Of a stretch of DNA of 64,000 nucleotides, positions 36,175-49,300 are shown piece by piece. Origin of the DNA: Larix kaempferi. Taxonomy: Eukaryota; Streptophyta; Pinopsida; Pinales; Pinaceae. The first letter of the stretch is position 1. Every line of letters starts with the position of its first letter. Under the pieces are notes generated by a model. The model was not told the DNA's origin. It worked only from the letters and a program-made list of their open reading frames with translations, and ran no database searches. The stretch lies in the NCBI GenBank assembly GCA_027924585.1, contig BSBM01000763.1, positions 823,001 through 887,000 on the forward strand, read 5' to 3'. The position numbers and the translations under genes are program-made.

Positions 36175-37146
36175 CAGATTGAAGAAGTGGACAAGAAAGT
36201 GAAGAAAAAGGAAAAGGAAATAGATCAAGTGGCCTCGACCTCCATTGCAGCTCGAGATTTTTCCTTGAGACGACAGATAGCTAATGCAATCTTGGAGGAT
36301 GCCGAGATGATCCGATTGAAGAAGCAAATTTCCAATCTGCAAACTTTGAAGGATATTGCAGTAGGACAAAAGGAGGCTTGGGAAACCAAGCACCAGGAGA
36401 CATAGTCGGAGCTTGATAGTTTGAAGGAACAGGTGATAGAGAAGAAGGTGTTATCGGAAGCCAGGAAAATCATATGGGATGATATCATAAAACAGGCTGA
36501 AGATCTAAGGCCCCACCTAATTTTTATAATGGATAAAGGAGTAGTGGTGAAATTAGCCCAACAAGGTGTAACAGTGGTGAAGGAGAGATTGAACAAAAAT
36601 CCTTTGGAGCATGCCCAGAATGTAGATGAGTTGTTAGGTGGCCTTTCAGAGGAACAAGCTACAGCTGCAAACATCTAGGACAACGTATCCATAATCATAG
36701 GAGCTAAGAAGATAATTAGTAGATATCAACAAATGCAAGTTGTCCAATCAGGGATAGATATCATATCGAAGTAGGCACAACTCTTTAAGGAAGCCTTTCA
36801 TCCTCTGTTCAAAAAGGGCCTGCCTAGCTTCTGGGATGAGAATGAAGTCATGCTTACAAGAGATGAATACAAGTCTAAGTTGTGGGACTGTGAGATGAAT
36901 GAAGAGGACTTCATCAGCATAAATATGCCCTTAACAGGAAACACAGTGGTTGATACACTGAAAGGTGACTTTGAGCTAGCAACAACTTTTAGAGAAGCCA
37001 AAACTCTTCACGTTGGCTATTAGTACACTGAACACACTAAGATGAGGATATTACTCAAAGAGATCGCCTCCAATGATTTACCCTTACCCGAGAAATGGAA
37101 GCTGGTAGAGAAGCATGGGAAAGCAAAGTTAAAGATAGGAGCGTGA
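36175..37146 (+). pseudogene. coiled-coil element protein, 5'-truncated copy in unit 2
   Basis: Corresponds to 20257-21228 in the same frame. It is cut at its 5' end by the duplication junction, so it starts inside the coiled coil. Stops lie at about 36403, 36676, 36772 and 37021, none shared with the parent copy over this stretch, so it decayed after duplication. It ends at the same stop codon context (GCGTGA). Confidence 0.85.
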
Positions 37147-37429
37147 GACGATGCATTGAATTCTGAAAGCAGCCAGCATGGACGTATCCAGGATTTGAAG
37201 AGCAGTGAAATCAATTCAGCTAAAAGCAGCTGCATAACTGCAAATTTTGTACTTTGTATTTTGTTTAAAATTAATTTGGCCATGTAATGAAACAACCACA
37301 CAATTGTAAATGGCAGTTAAGCCTGCCTTGTAGATATTTTGTTTTGTAATAGCGACAACAAATAATGCCTTGATTTGGCTGTTAGATAGTGTCATAGGGT
37401 TGTAATTGTTTTTCGTTCAGAAGGAGTCG

Positions 37430-37434
37430 AGCCT
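37430..37434. repeat. target duplication AGCCT, left of solo LTR
   Basis: Matches 40960-40964. Unit 1 has the uninterrupted sequence (GATCCTAGAGCTC near 21511). Confidence 0.85.
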
Positions 37435-40400
37435 TGTAATATCCCTCCTTTATGCCCCACTATTTCTAAATGAAATTGATTACTATATTGATTCCCTGGT
37501 GAGGAGCTCAAGGCCAAGGCACCACCAGTGGACCTGGGAAAAGTGTATCATCATTTCTTCTTCTAGGTTGTATGTTATAAATCGTAAATTTATAATAACA
37601 CCACTAAAACGATGGACAAACAAATCTACTAAGGGGAGTAGCAGGGTGGTTGGAAGGCCATAAATATATAGGTAGTTTTACTTATCCCCTTAAGCTTAAC
37701 GACAAAGGTTCGACACTATAGGGATTTTCTATTCACCATAAGTATCTGACTAAGATACTATGGCTTGGTTGTTTTAAATCCTAGTATGATTCAACCCATT
37801 TAGTAGATAATTATAACCACATTAACGTTGACATAGAATGCCAAAGAAGCATCTACAAGGCCTTAAGATAGAAACAAGCCTAAAGGTCTAAATTGGTTAA
37901 AGCACTACATGCAATAATCATTATTAAAAGGATATATATATATATATGTATATAGTGATAAATACACATACATACCATAGTGTCGTGCCAATAAATTATG
38001 ATAGAGCATAGAGTGCTTATAGTAACTTTATATTGAAAGGAAGGCATTATAATAATCGTACTATGATAAAGTATTTAATTTCCCGATATATATAAGGTAT
38101 ATATATAGGTATATATATATAGGATTTTAATGGAAGTGATTTTCATAATAATAAGGGTAGCCCCTTTTCTTTTAAGAGAGCCTACTTATCCTAACTAATA
38201 GAAGTTAAACATTTTTCTATCACAATGTGACAGATTTGAAGGCTAACATGATGTGTATATATATATATAAAAGTCAATAATCGACACCAATGGTGGCACG
38301 CTCCCCATGAAAACTTAATGGAAATTTAAACATGAGATTTGAGGAGGAATTGATTTCCTCATTAGAATGGCACATGGACCCAAGCCACTTTGCAGACCAC
38401 CGTTCTCTTCTCGGTAGAATCCAAAGTCCATCTCATGTTCGAGAATGCCATTTGGCATTTAGCTTGCCCTTAATGCCATGGGCGGATCCTCCAAGAAGGA
38501 AAAAGGTCTATATTTATTGGGAGGGATGTAATTGGGAAGGGGGGGAGGCTGTTTCCTGTTCTTTTATTCTGAAGGTTAAGGGTATCAATGGTTCTTACAC
38601 TAGTTTCATCCTTGCGAAGGGAGATTTATGTTCGTGGTTGTTCTCTACAATAGACGATCACTGCGAACTATGACCTGGGGTTTGGATCTCTATCGTAAAA
38701 ATATCTCACATATTAGGATCATGTGTTTAGATCTCTGCAATAGCAGAAGACTTAGTAAGACGGAGCAAGAAAGGAATGACACCCTAGATAGGAAAACTAT
38801 TCGGGTTCTCTAGGCTACGTGTTAGCTATTTGGATTACTGTAATAATACTTCAGATCTTTGTAGAAGAATCGGTGCTCAGTCTTCTTTCTTAGAGTGGAC
38901 GTTGGAGAGGATCGCTTAATATGGTCTCTGCGTTATGCCCAGCTTCTTTCCTAGTAGATCAAAGATCCCTGCTTCTTCGATATTGACCACAGGTATGTGA
39001 CTTCTATAATTTTTGTTGAATCGATCCTGATGTAGAGAGTCTTATGTATACCTTCATTTTTGGAGAAAATCCCTGTTTAAATCTCGGTGTTTAGGTATGC
39101 GTGATTCCTAAGGCATGTGTCTTCTAATTTTGCTGTATCAATCTTGATGGATTGTGTGTTATGTATGCCTACAAATCTTTCGTAGAGAACCATTTTTCAA
39201 TCTCTGTATCTGAGGTTGTGCATAATCCCCTTTTCGTTGTGAAATTTATTGTATGCTGCGTATTACTCTGTATTTCCTTACTACAGGCCATGAAAGAGGG
39301 TTAATGTGTAATACTCTGTATTATCTTACCACAACAATCTCCAGACAAATTGCTAAATTTCTGGCATAATTTTCCTCTTCTTACCTTATGGCCATCGCGT
39401 TCTCTATATATTAGACAGGGTGTGATCTTGTCTACTGTATATCTTTTTTTTCATATGAGCCTTATTAACCTTTCCACAGCGATTCTCTTGTGGTGGACAG
39501 AGTGCCACTTCTTGCATAAACATTGCTTTCCTTGTTCCATTACATTCCTTGCTGTTGATAGAATGTTGTTTTATGTGTAAATGTTAAATTTTTGAGCATT
39601 AATTCACTCTAGAACAGATTCCCTGTACAACGAGGGTATAGTTGCAATTGATTTGTACATTGGATGAACTCGCCAGTAAGAGGATCAATCCACACCTATT
39701 CGTTTGTTAGCTCGGGTTTTAGTCCAATGTAGTGTTGGTAGATGTTTTTAGTTAAACTGGTAGTTGACTTATGAGCTTGATTATTTATTTATATATTCTG
39801 TGTGCCAATATTGAATGGATCGCACAGCTCACCTCTTCCAATGCATTGGTTGGTGAATCCATTGTTCATACTTTGTATGTGGAGTTTTTCTCTGACGAGA
39901 AGTATATATTTTGATTACTTTGGGAAGTTGCTCCCTCTCTCTCTAAGAGACGCTTGAAGAATAGCAACATTGAGTTGCATAATGTATCCCCTGATTTGGA
40001 ATATTACAAGAATTGACCTCCCTTCGTGGACGTAGCCCAGTCGGGGTGAACCACTTATATCTGTCTCTTTCCTTTATATGTCGGCTCTCTCTCACATTGT
40101 GTCTTATGTGTTTTATGTGTACCTTATGTCTTCTTTTTCGATGTCTTGGATGTTTTACAATTTATGCGTTGATTATTCATTATGTTTCATATTATTCAGG
40201 TAATAGCCATAGTGATGAATAAATTGTCATTATTATGTGTATGTAAGGATATTGCCTTATGGTTTCAATACTAATGATGTGGATGTTAAGTCATAGGGAA
40301 CATGAATGCTATGAAGTATCCATATGAGAACTGGGTTTGTGTCAATGCATGGAAATGACAAATAGTAAGTATATTGTACGATGGCTTGTTATTTATATCA

Positions 40401-40959
40401 ATGCATAGGTATATATTTGGTAAAGGGTGATTCATGGTTGACTTGTTTTTCTTTTAAATATTATGACAAAATGAGAGCAAGTTTAATTATCTTCATCATG
40501 TACTGAATAAAGTAATTATTAAATTTGCTAATCCTAACAACAAATTTTTGGGTATGTTACAGATAGTTTCATGAAAGTGTTCAAGACAAAGACGATGCGT
40601 TGACATGCTAAATAAATGTGTTAATTTATGAATGATGTGTTGAATGAAGTGGATATAGTACCTTAGGAGAAGAATGCCATTGTTGGAACAATATGATTAA
40701 TACCTTACATGAATCAAAGGATAAATAGTTTGATCGTATAAGTGAGGTTTTTAAGTACTATCGATTTGAATATCAATTGTAGTGATTGCCAATGATATTA
40801 AATAAACTTTGAAAGCTATGTTACACAGGGGCAAAGAAAGCAGACTATAAATGTTTGAGATGTTTTATTTTTACTAATGCATTGGCTTATGGCTAGATGA
40901 GGAATTTTCTTTTTTTTTTATCTCTCCAAAAGAATACCAGCAAATATGGAGATGTTACA
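37435..40959 (+). mobile_element. solo LTR, 3525 bp, Ty3/Gypsy-like
   Basis: It begins TGTAATATCCC and ends GATGTTACA, so its ends are TGTAA/TTACA. It is flanked by the 5-bp duplication AGCCT, and the empty site survives in unit 1. No RT, integrase or gag is found inside; the 113-codon frame at 38332-38673 resembles nothing I know. The block GAGGAGCTCAAGGCCAAGGC at 37501 also occurs in the Gypsy 3' LTR (16080), and both LTRs start with the same 11 bases. This points to a related chromovirus with unusually long LTRs that lost its body by LTR-LTR recombination. Orientation is inferred from those shared motifs. Confidence 0.85.
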
Positions 40960-40964
40960 AGCCT
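40960..40964. repeat. target duplication AGCCT, right of solo LTR
   Basis: Matches 37430-37434. Confidence 0.85.
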
Positions 40965-41310
40965 AGAGCTCGAAGACATCTATAAATACATTTGTAATCG
41001 AAGGCACAAGGGTTGAAGAGCTTGTTTGAAAGATTTTGGTATTTCGAGGATTAGCCTGTAAGACATTTTGGGTTGTTTTAATAAAATTTGCAAAGCCGAA
41101 GCCTACGTTTTTGACAAGGATTCTTGCATAATTGGTCTGGTAGTCTGTATTTTCCTTTTTCCCATGTGAAATTGTGTTTCTCTCTTTGTTATTCCATTCT
41201 GTGTTATTTCTTTCATGCTTGGATCAGGGTAACGGTTAAGTGGAGTTCATAGAAGTTATGCTCTGCTTAGCTTTTTCCAAGTATTTCACCAACATATTCC
41301 ACTAAAGTTG
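40965..41310 (+). repeat. LTR-like tail of the coiled-coil element, unit 2 (3' part)
   Basis: It continues the sequence interrupted by the solo LTR: TATA box at about 40980-40986 and AATAAA at 41080-41085, as in unit 1. The 5' part lies at 37210-37429. Confidence 0.55.
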
Positions 41311-43082
41311 ATGTAGGATTCATCTTGGTATGCCTTACATTGATAGACTGTTTCTTTCCTCTTCTATTCCACAAATTAAATCTCTTTGATTACTAGTTGC
41401 TTGCTACCTTGCCCTTGTAAATGCATTTGCAGAACCTTTGTGAATGATGTTTCAGAGTTTGTTCAATATGACTCCATTGCCCAAACAAAATTCATATGTT
41501 TTCAACCAAACACTGTTTGAATCATTTTGCTTCCAAACAAAATTCTAATCTTCTGTATAATGGTTGTAATTGAATATTTCTTGGCCGTGAATGCTGGTGT
41601 TTCTTTTTCATTATTGACTATCTTGATTATTCCATACTTTTCATGACATTTTAGAGAGAGCCCTCTCTGTCTGTGCTAGGTCAGTAGCACATGCCAAAGA
41701 TTGGTTAGTGGTTACCCATAATTACTCTCTTTCAGCCTTGGGGGTCAATTTCGGTGTTAACACCTTCCAAGGAGGAAAAAAAGCTTTTATTGTGGTGGGG
41801 ATCGACTTTACCAAAGCAGCATGGTTTTAAGTGAAAGAATATTTTTCTTGATTTTCTTGGCTAGAGTTTAAACAGGATGACCTTGTCATGTCCCCAATTT
41901 TGACTCAGTCAATTCCCATGGGTAAAGGGGACAAATTTTTCCCTATGGATATTAATTGTTTTTAATTTTGTAATCATAGATTAAAATTAGCCTAAGTTTG
42001 GTAGATTAGATAATTTAATTAATTTTAAATTATATTTATAAATAAATATTGCCAAATAATGTGCAAGTGGGCCAAGAGAGTGCCCTCATGAGGATAAACT
42101 TGCTAAATTGGAACGAGGGACAAGAAATTAGAAAGGTGGCTAAAGCAACATATTGGATCTAGAAACAGATCAAAAGTAGGCAGGTGTAAGAAGTTTCGAA
42201 AAGCAGGAAATTAGAAATATCTAGAAAATGCTAAGGAGGGTGTACTTTCCAAAAGGGAGCTCAGTTTACAAAGCACGAAACCTTAATAAAGCAGGAAAAA
42301 TGTTGAGACAAAGGGAGGCACAATTGCTAAAGGAAATAAAATCTTGAAGGAAAAAGAAACGCAAGTATATACACTCATGGGTGGCCCATGTGGAAGGGTT
42401 CTCATAGGTCACCAAGCTATTCAACTTCTTCAACAGGTCACCCTAAATTTTATACAAGAATGATTCCAACTCCAATTCACATCTTTAGACCATTTTGTAA
42501 TTGAATGTGATAGATTTACCTTCTCTTATTGAATGGTGTTCCTCAACCTTGCTTTGGGTGATGTTCCCCTTAGCCTTTATTGTTCCATCCCACTCTCTCT
42601 TATAGGTAATAAAGACTATTGTATAGACAGTGAATATCATCTTTCATCCATTAAATTCTGATCTCAATTTGGGGTCAAAATTCCTTGAAGACTCCCAAAA
42701 TATTGAAGAAGGAACCTCTCCTGCAACAACCTTCTATCGTGTTCCTTCTCTCTATTTATCTATGGGCATCAACCTGTGATAATTCAAATTCTTCCATGAT
42801 GGAGGAGGATTCCATATATGTTCACGAAATTTAAATCAGTTCCACTCATGCTGCTCAGACGCTACCTTCACTGTTTATCAGACTCCAACGAATGGAGCTT
42901 TCTTTGATGTACTCGAGACATGGTTCATGTTTGAGGTTACTAAGACCCTTAGAGTAATTTTGGTGCTGCAAAAATCTCTATAAGATGATGTTTATTATAT
43001 TATAAACCATGATTAATATTATTCATAAATATTCCTTTCAAATTATGCAAGTAATAAAGTCATTTTCCTACCTATGCTCATT
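41311..43082. other. non-coding repeat DNA, unit 2
   Basis: Counterpart of 21871-23595. It keeps about 43 bases at 41858-41901 (containing CCTTGTCATGTCCCCAATTT) that unit 1 lacks. Confidence 0.5.
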
Positions 43083-43779
43083 AGACTAGAAATTTCAGGT
43101 GATCTCGAAGCATCCACAGTTACAAAGTTACGAAGTCGACATTTCGAATCCATATCGAGATTCATCATGAGGATGCAAAGTCAATCTTGTCGAGATCACG
43201 AGAACTAAGGTATTAATAGTGTGAGGAGTCTAGAGATAGAGAGGAAATATTAATATAAAGTCGGCTATGGGAAATTAGGATTTATTATTAGGTTAATTAA
43301 GAAAAGGGGTTAGATAATATAGATGAAAAATGCTAATTAAATAATAAAATGTTACAATTGTTCCTAATTGTTTTTAATGTGTGAGCTTAGTATTAATTTA
43401 ATTGAATACTATAATATAACTTATTCAAAGTGTTAATTTAACCTAATACATTATTAATTTGAATAAAATATTAATTAAAATAAAATACTAATTAATTTTA
43501 GTTGAATGCTTTAAATTAAATTATGCAAAGTAATAAATTTAAATAAAATATTCATTTAATTTAATTTAATACTTTAAATTATGTAAACTATTAATTTAAC
43601 CTAATTCAATACTTTAAATATTAGTTTAACCTAATAAATTATTATTAATTCAAATAAAATATTGACTTAAATTAATTGAATACTTTAATTTAATTTAAGC
43701 AAAGTAGTAATATAACGTAATAAAATATGAATTTAATTTTAATTTTAAACAATGTTGAGTCAACTTTTCCAGCCACGAG

Positions 43780-45640
43780 TTGAACGATGTTGAGTCTACC
43801 ATTCTGAAAAAAGGCCTCAACTTCGTCGTAGCTCCCAGGAACATTACCACCGAGTCTATCATCTGCAATATTGAAGATAGCATCCAAAACCTAAACGAAG
43901 TACACCAAGAAACCATTTGACGAGATTGTGCTATCATATTAAAAAACTCCAAACCACCTAAACGTATTATCAACAAAGAAGAGGAGTTAGCCTTCAAGAA
44001 CCTTAGAGAAAATGAGGACATCGTTATCCTCAAAGCAACCAAAGGGGGAGCCATAGTAGTCTTAGATAAGGAAGATTACAATAATAAAATGATTGATCAT
44101 CTCACTACAAGTGGAAGCTAAAGGAAATTAGGTAAAAACCCCATTACGAAAGTTATTATAGAGGTTAAGAAAGCTATTATGCACTCTAATTTAGACGAAA
44201 GACTAAAAAAGTGCTTAATCACTAACCAGGAGATCATACCTAGAACCTATGGCCTTCCCAAAATCCATAAAGAAGGAGTTCCTCTTCGACCTATTGTCAA
44301 CACTATAGGATTCCCTACCTATGAACTTGCAAAATATGTATCAAAAATCTTGATTCCCCTAGTAGGAAATATGGATTATCAAATACTCGAGTGACTTTGT
44401 GAAGCTAATCAAAGATGAGAAGATTGGACCTAAAGACATGATCCTTGTCTGTGATGTGGTTTCGATTATCACAAAGATTCCTTTGGATGAATCCATCCAA
44501 GTCATTAAAGAGGCTACGGACCCTCAAACAGCTAGGCTAGCAGAGGTTTGCCTTAGATCAACCTTTTTTAGCTTCCAAGGTGAATTTTATGAACAAACCA
44601 CAGGGGTAGCCATGGGATACCCCCTATCACCCATAGTGGCTAACCTTTTCATGGAAAATTTTGAGAAAGTAGCTCTAGACTCATACCCATTGAAGCCAAC
44701 AAGATGGAAGAGATATGTAGATGACACCAATGTGATCTGGCCACACGGTGAGGCTGAACTTAATAAGTTCTTTACACATCTTAACAATCTCTCCCCCAAC
44801 ATAAAGTTCACAAGGGAACTAAAGGAGAATGGGAGCATCCCCTTTCTTGATTTCCTTTTAATTAGAAAAGAAGATGGTACATTAGAGCACAAAGTCTTCA
44901 GAAATAAGACTCATACTCAGAGCTACCTTCACACAGACTCTCACCACCACCCTGCCCAGAATATAGGGGTTCTTAACACCTTATCGACTAGGGCCTCAAG
45001 GATCTAAGATGTAGAAAATCTTGAGAAAGAATTATACCACCTCAAGGAGGTCTTTGTAAACATAGTTTACAAGCCTATAGATATCAATAAATCTATAGAC
45101 AAAGCCCTCAATAAGAACCATGCCAGTAGGGAAACCTCTAATAATGTGACCAGCAACTTAAGAGCTTACCTTCCTTACATTCACGGGGTCACAAATAAAA
45201 TCTTTAGATTCCTTAAGAAGAATGATCTTACAACTTCCTTCAAACCCCTAGAGACCATTAGACAAAAAATGAAATCCGTTAAAGACCCAATTGATCTAAG
45301 ACAATTTAGGGGTGTTTATAGAGTCCCTTGTTCTTGTGATTTGGGCTATATAGGTGAGACAGGACGTTTCTTCAAGACTCGATTAAAAGAACATGGAGCT
45401 GACATAAGGAATGATTGTACCTAAACCTCGGCCCTTGCGGAACACTGTTCCAAAACCAAACACCAAGTTTGCCTATAAGACACCATAATCATTGCAAGAG
45501 AAGACCACTATTTCAAAAGGAAATTTAGGGAAGCAATAGAGATAATCAAATTTCCAAACAATCTAAATAGGGATGGAGGCTTTGAAGTTAGTGCAAGTTG
45601 GCTTCCCTCTCTACTCAACTGCAATTCATTAAGATAATCT
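43780..45640 (+). pseudogene. Penelope RT and GIY-YIG endonuclease, copy 2
   Basis: Same organisation as copy 1, with the frameshift near 44385 and the stops at about 44121 and 45422 shared. It has extra stops at about 43918, 45005 and 45476. It keeps a Gln where copy 1 has a stop near 24739. The catalytic YVDD and the GVY/YIG motifs remain readable. The endonuclease has TGRFF where copy 1 has TGCFF. Confidence 0.87.
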
Positions 45641-46261
45641 TCTTATTCAAATTTCCTAACCCTTAAGAACCTTAATATGAAGCTAGAACTTTATTAATAT
45701 TAATTTATCATTTATTTAAATTATATATATTAATAATTTAAATTAATATTTTAGTGTATTTGAATTAATATTAATACTAAAGCATAATTTAATTTAAATT
45801 ATTCAGTTAAATTAAATTAATATCTTATTAAATTAATATTTTATTTAAAATTAAAATTAAATTAATATTTTATTAGGTTATATTAATACTTTGCTTAAAT
45901 TAAATTAAAGTATTCAATTAATTTAAGTCAATATTTTATTTGAATTAATAATAATTTATTAGGTTAAATTAATATTTAAAGTATTAAATTAGGTTAAATT
46001 AATAGTTTACATAATTTAGATTATAGTATTCAATTAAATTAATACTAAACTCACACATTAAAAACAATTAGGAACAATTGTAACATTTTATTATTTAATT
46101 AACATTTTTCATCTATATTATCTAACCCCTTTTCTTAATTAACCTAATAATAAACCCTAATTTTCGAGAGCCGACTTTATACTAATATTTTCTCTCTATC
46201 TGTACTCCTCACACTATTAATACCTTAGTTCTCATGATCTCCACAAGATTGACTTTGCATT

Positions 46262-46291
46262 CTGATGATGAATCGTGATATGGATTCGAAA
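46262..46291 (+). ncRNA. hammerhead-ribozyme-like core in Penelope repeat, copy 2
   Basis: Same 30-nt core as at 26809-26838: CTGATGA, 5-bp stem GAATC/GATTC, GAAA. It arrived with the duplicated unit, so its identity is not independent support. Confidence 0.33.
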
Positions 46292-46380
46292 CGTCGACCT
46301 CGTAACTTTGTAACTGTGGATGCTCTGAGATCACCTAAAACAAACAACCACATAAATCTGGCAACAAAGACTAGACATTT

Positions 46381-49300
46381 TGAATAGTTTTTCCAAAAAG
46401 GTTGTCAAATGAGTTATATAAAGCCAAGTGTTATTCTTTAAAGTTATGCAGGTCGTTAAGGTCATAATTAATCCATACTAAGTTTTAGAATGAAATTTAG
46501 TTCAGGTTCTACATAGTTTGGGTCCACTAGAAGTCGAACTAGTCAGGCAGTCCAACTAGCTAGTTTTACTATTTTTCCTGGAAAATATATTATATGAACT
46601 CAAATTCAATTCTTTGAAGAGGATACAGTGCCTCAATACACTTTCTCATTCACAAGATCATCATAAGATGCGAGGGAAGAGGATACGGTGCCTCAATATA
46701 ATATGCTTGAAAATCAACCCCTAAACTATTACATGCGAGATACACTTTCTCATTCACAAGATCATCATAAGATGTGAGTGAAGAGGATACGGTGCCTCAT
46801 ACACAATTTATCTCAAGAAAATTGAACTCTAAGTGTACAACTCTCTCTAATTGTGCATGAAAATCATGAAAATATTCTGACTGTAAAACAAAATGAAACT
46901 ACTCAAAGTCTTAATTATGTTTTATGGAAAGAAATGATTCTCAAGTTATCTCAAACATGTGATGTGTAAGGTGTTTTTCAAATGCCAATGTGTGTAGATG
47001 GTGTTTCAAGTTTGTATGGGGCCGTCAAAGTCATACAACTCCAAGCATAACGCAATCTTAATCCAAACTTCCTAATGATTGTGAAAATTTTGCAAATTTT
47101 TTTCCTTTTCAATATGCTTTGAAAATCATAAAAATATTCCTTATCAAAAACAAAATATAACTAATTGAAGCTTATTTTTGCTTCTGGAAAAGAAATTAGT
47201 CTTCAAATTATCGCCACATGTAATGGTCAAAGTTTGTTTTTCAATGCAAAAAGTGTGAAGGGTTCCTTCAGATGTAGTTGGTTTAATGTCTCGGGTGAAA
47301 AGGATATTAATCAAGTGTAAGCAAATTTTTGCAAAACGTTAGAAATCCTTTTAATCCAAAGTGAAAAATTTGATTGCAAACCATACACAACTTTTCAATC
47401 CACCAACTAGCAAAATTTTTGCAAAATTTTTACTTCTTTTTAATCTAAAGAAAATGATTGTATCTCCCTCAAAAGGAATAATATGGTGCTAAAAAAAGTG
47501 GTTGAACTATTGTTTTTAAACCAAATTACATAAACCTTTTTCAAACCACACTTTGCAACAACCTTGTCAAAAGGCTGGAATTCTTTTTAGTCTTTTTAAA
47601 ATATTTGAATTCTATTTTTCAAAAAGAAATCAAAGATTAACATTGAAAAAACGAAAAGAATTTTTTAAACCAATTCCAAATGTGAAAAACAAAATTTTTA
47701 AAGACTTTGGATCACCAAAACGCATTAACCACAACGCCAAAATAATTTCACCATTCAACAGTAAATTTTGAAACTACAAAGCATTCACCATTCTGTATCA
47801 AATGACGACTCATTCACCATAGAAAAAAACTTCACCAATTTGGAAACACGCTCTCAATTCGGCATGAAAATACGACTCATTCACCATAGAAAAGAACTTC
47901 ACCAATCCGGAAAAATGCTATCACCATCTACCAGACAATTAAAAGGTTGAGGTTGCAGGGTTTAAAGATCGTGGCAAACACCAGGATGTAACGCTGCTCA
48001 TGATCGACACGCATTTATACATTGAGATTGCAGGGTTTCAAGAAGCTTGAACACCGACCCCAAACTACCAACGCTAAGGTAAAAATGCTTTAAATGTTTT
48101 AATGCAGGCTAAACTCCCAATATTTATGTACCATCATTGTCGTGAAAATTCCAGCAAACTTAGTTCTCCTTGAGTAAGTTTAGAGAAACTTCTCTTCCAA
48201 ACTGAACAGTAACAGGATATCCATTATACCGCTGCGAATTCCCAATTTTTCTGTCAATTTATGTGCAGGATGATAGATTTTATAGGGTCGGAGGCCAAGA
48301 TTTGCTGAGTTTTTGCTAAATGCTTTACGCTGGTCTTAAATGCAAAGTGCCAGAACTGTTTGAACGAATTTGAAACGAATCTTAGCCAGAGTTTGAACGA
48401 ATTTTAAATGCAAAGTGCCAAAACCGTGGCAGATTTTAAGAGAATTTGGCATGCAAAGTTGCAGAGAGTCAAGCTTTCAAACTCAGAGATCTTTACAGGT
48501 TTGCTAAACACGCCGGTGGGGAGCCTGCATAGGGCCATGCGCAGAGTTGTGAGAGCCTACAGACCTGTACGCTATTGCATTTATACACCGGGTTTAAAGA
48601 AAGGAGGCAGATCTTCAAAGTGTTGAGATCATTGCATGGTTGCAGGGTTAAAGAAATCCTTCGAAATGAGAAGACTCCTGACAGAGCTCAAAGGTCTTGG
48701 CAGTGTGTTAAAAACGAAGAGGGTAGCATTAATAGAAAGTTTTAATGCTAAGATTTAATTTGAATTGGGCATCACAATGCATCACAATCGATTTTAAAAG
48801 GTTTGACACCACCATAGCATCACGATCCATTTCTAAAAGATCTGACACCACCATAGCAGGGTCTCGATAAAGATGTCAACGCAAACCTTTAAAGGTTTCG
48901 AATATATGCAAGGGATGACAGACAAACTTGCCAGAATGTTTTAAGGAAATCAGGCAAACTAGCTCTCACACATCAAGAAATGCAAAGTTTCAGACCCTCA
49001 GAAACTCAAAACAAATCAGGAAATTCAAAATTCTAGAATTTAAACAAATCAAGAATACTCAGATTTGAGTGTAAAGTGATGTGATTTGATGAATTAAAGA
49101 TGAATTTAGGCTGATCTTGAGCTGCTGAAGCCAGATCTGAGGTTCTTTTAACAATATTTAAGCTACGAAGGAGCACATCTTAAAGGAGAACACCTTAAAA
49201 CTTGAAATTTTTTTAGGAAAAATCAAGAAAATTCAACAAGTGAGTATGGTCGCAATTCTGATAACAATCTTTAGTGCAGGGACATGTCTACACTAATTTG

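Larger units (their letters stand above)
43096..46367 (+). mobile_element. Penelope-like retroelement, copy 2
   Basis: Duplicate of the element at 23609-26914, with inverted repeats at 43094-43749 and about 45844-46337. The left flank AGACTAGAAATTT (43083-43095) matches the right AGACTAGACATTT (46368-46380) with one mismatch. It was copied with its flanks as part of the 16-kb unit, not by a new insertion. Confidence 0.88.

Noticed and set aside
38332-38813. open frames inside the solo LTR
   Set aside because: No known domain; chance frames in a GC-richer part of a long LTR are more likely.
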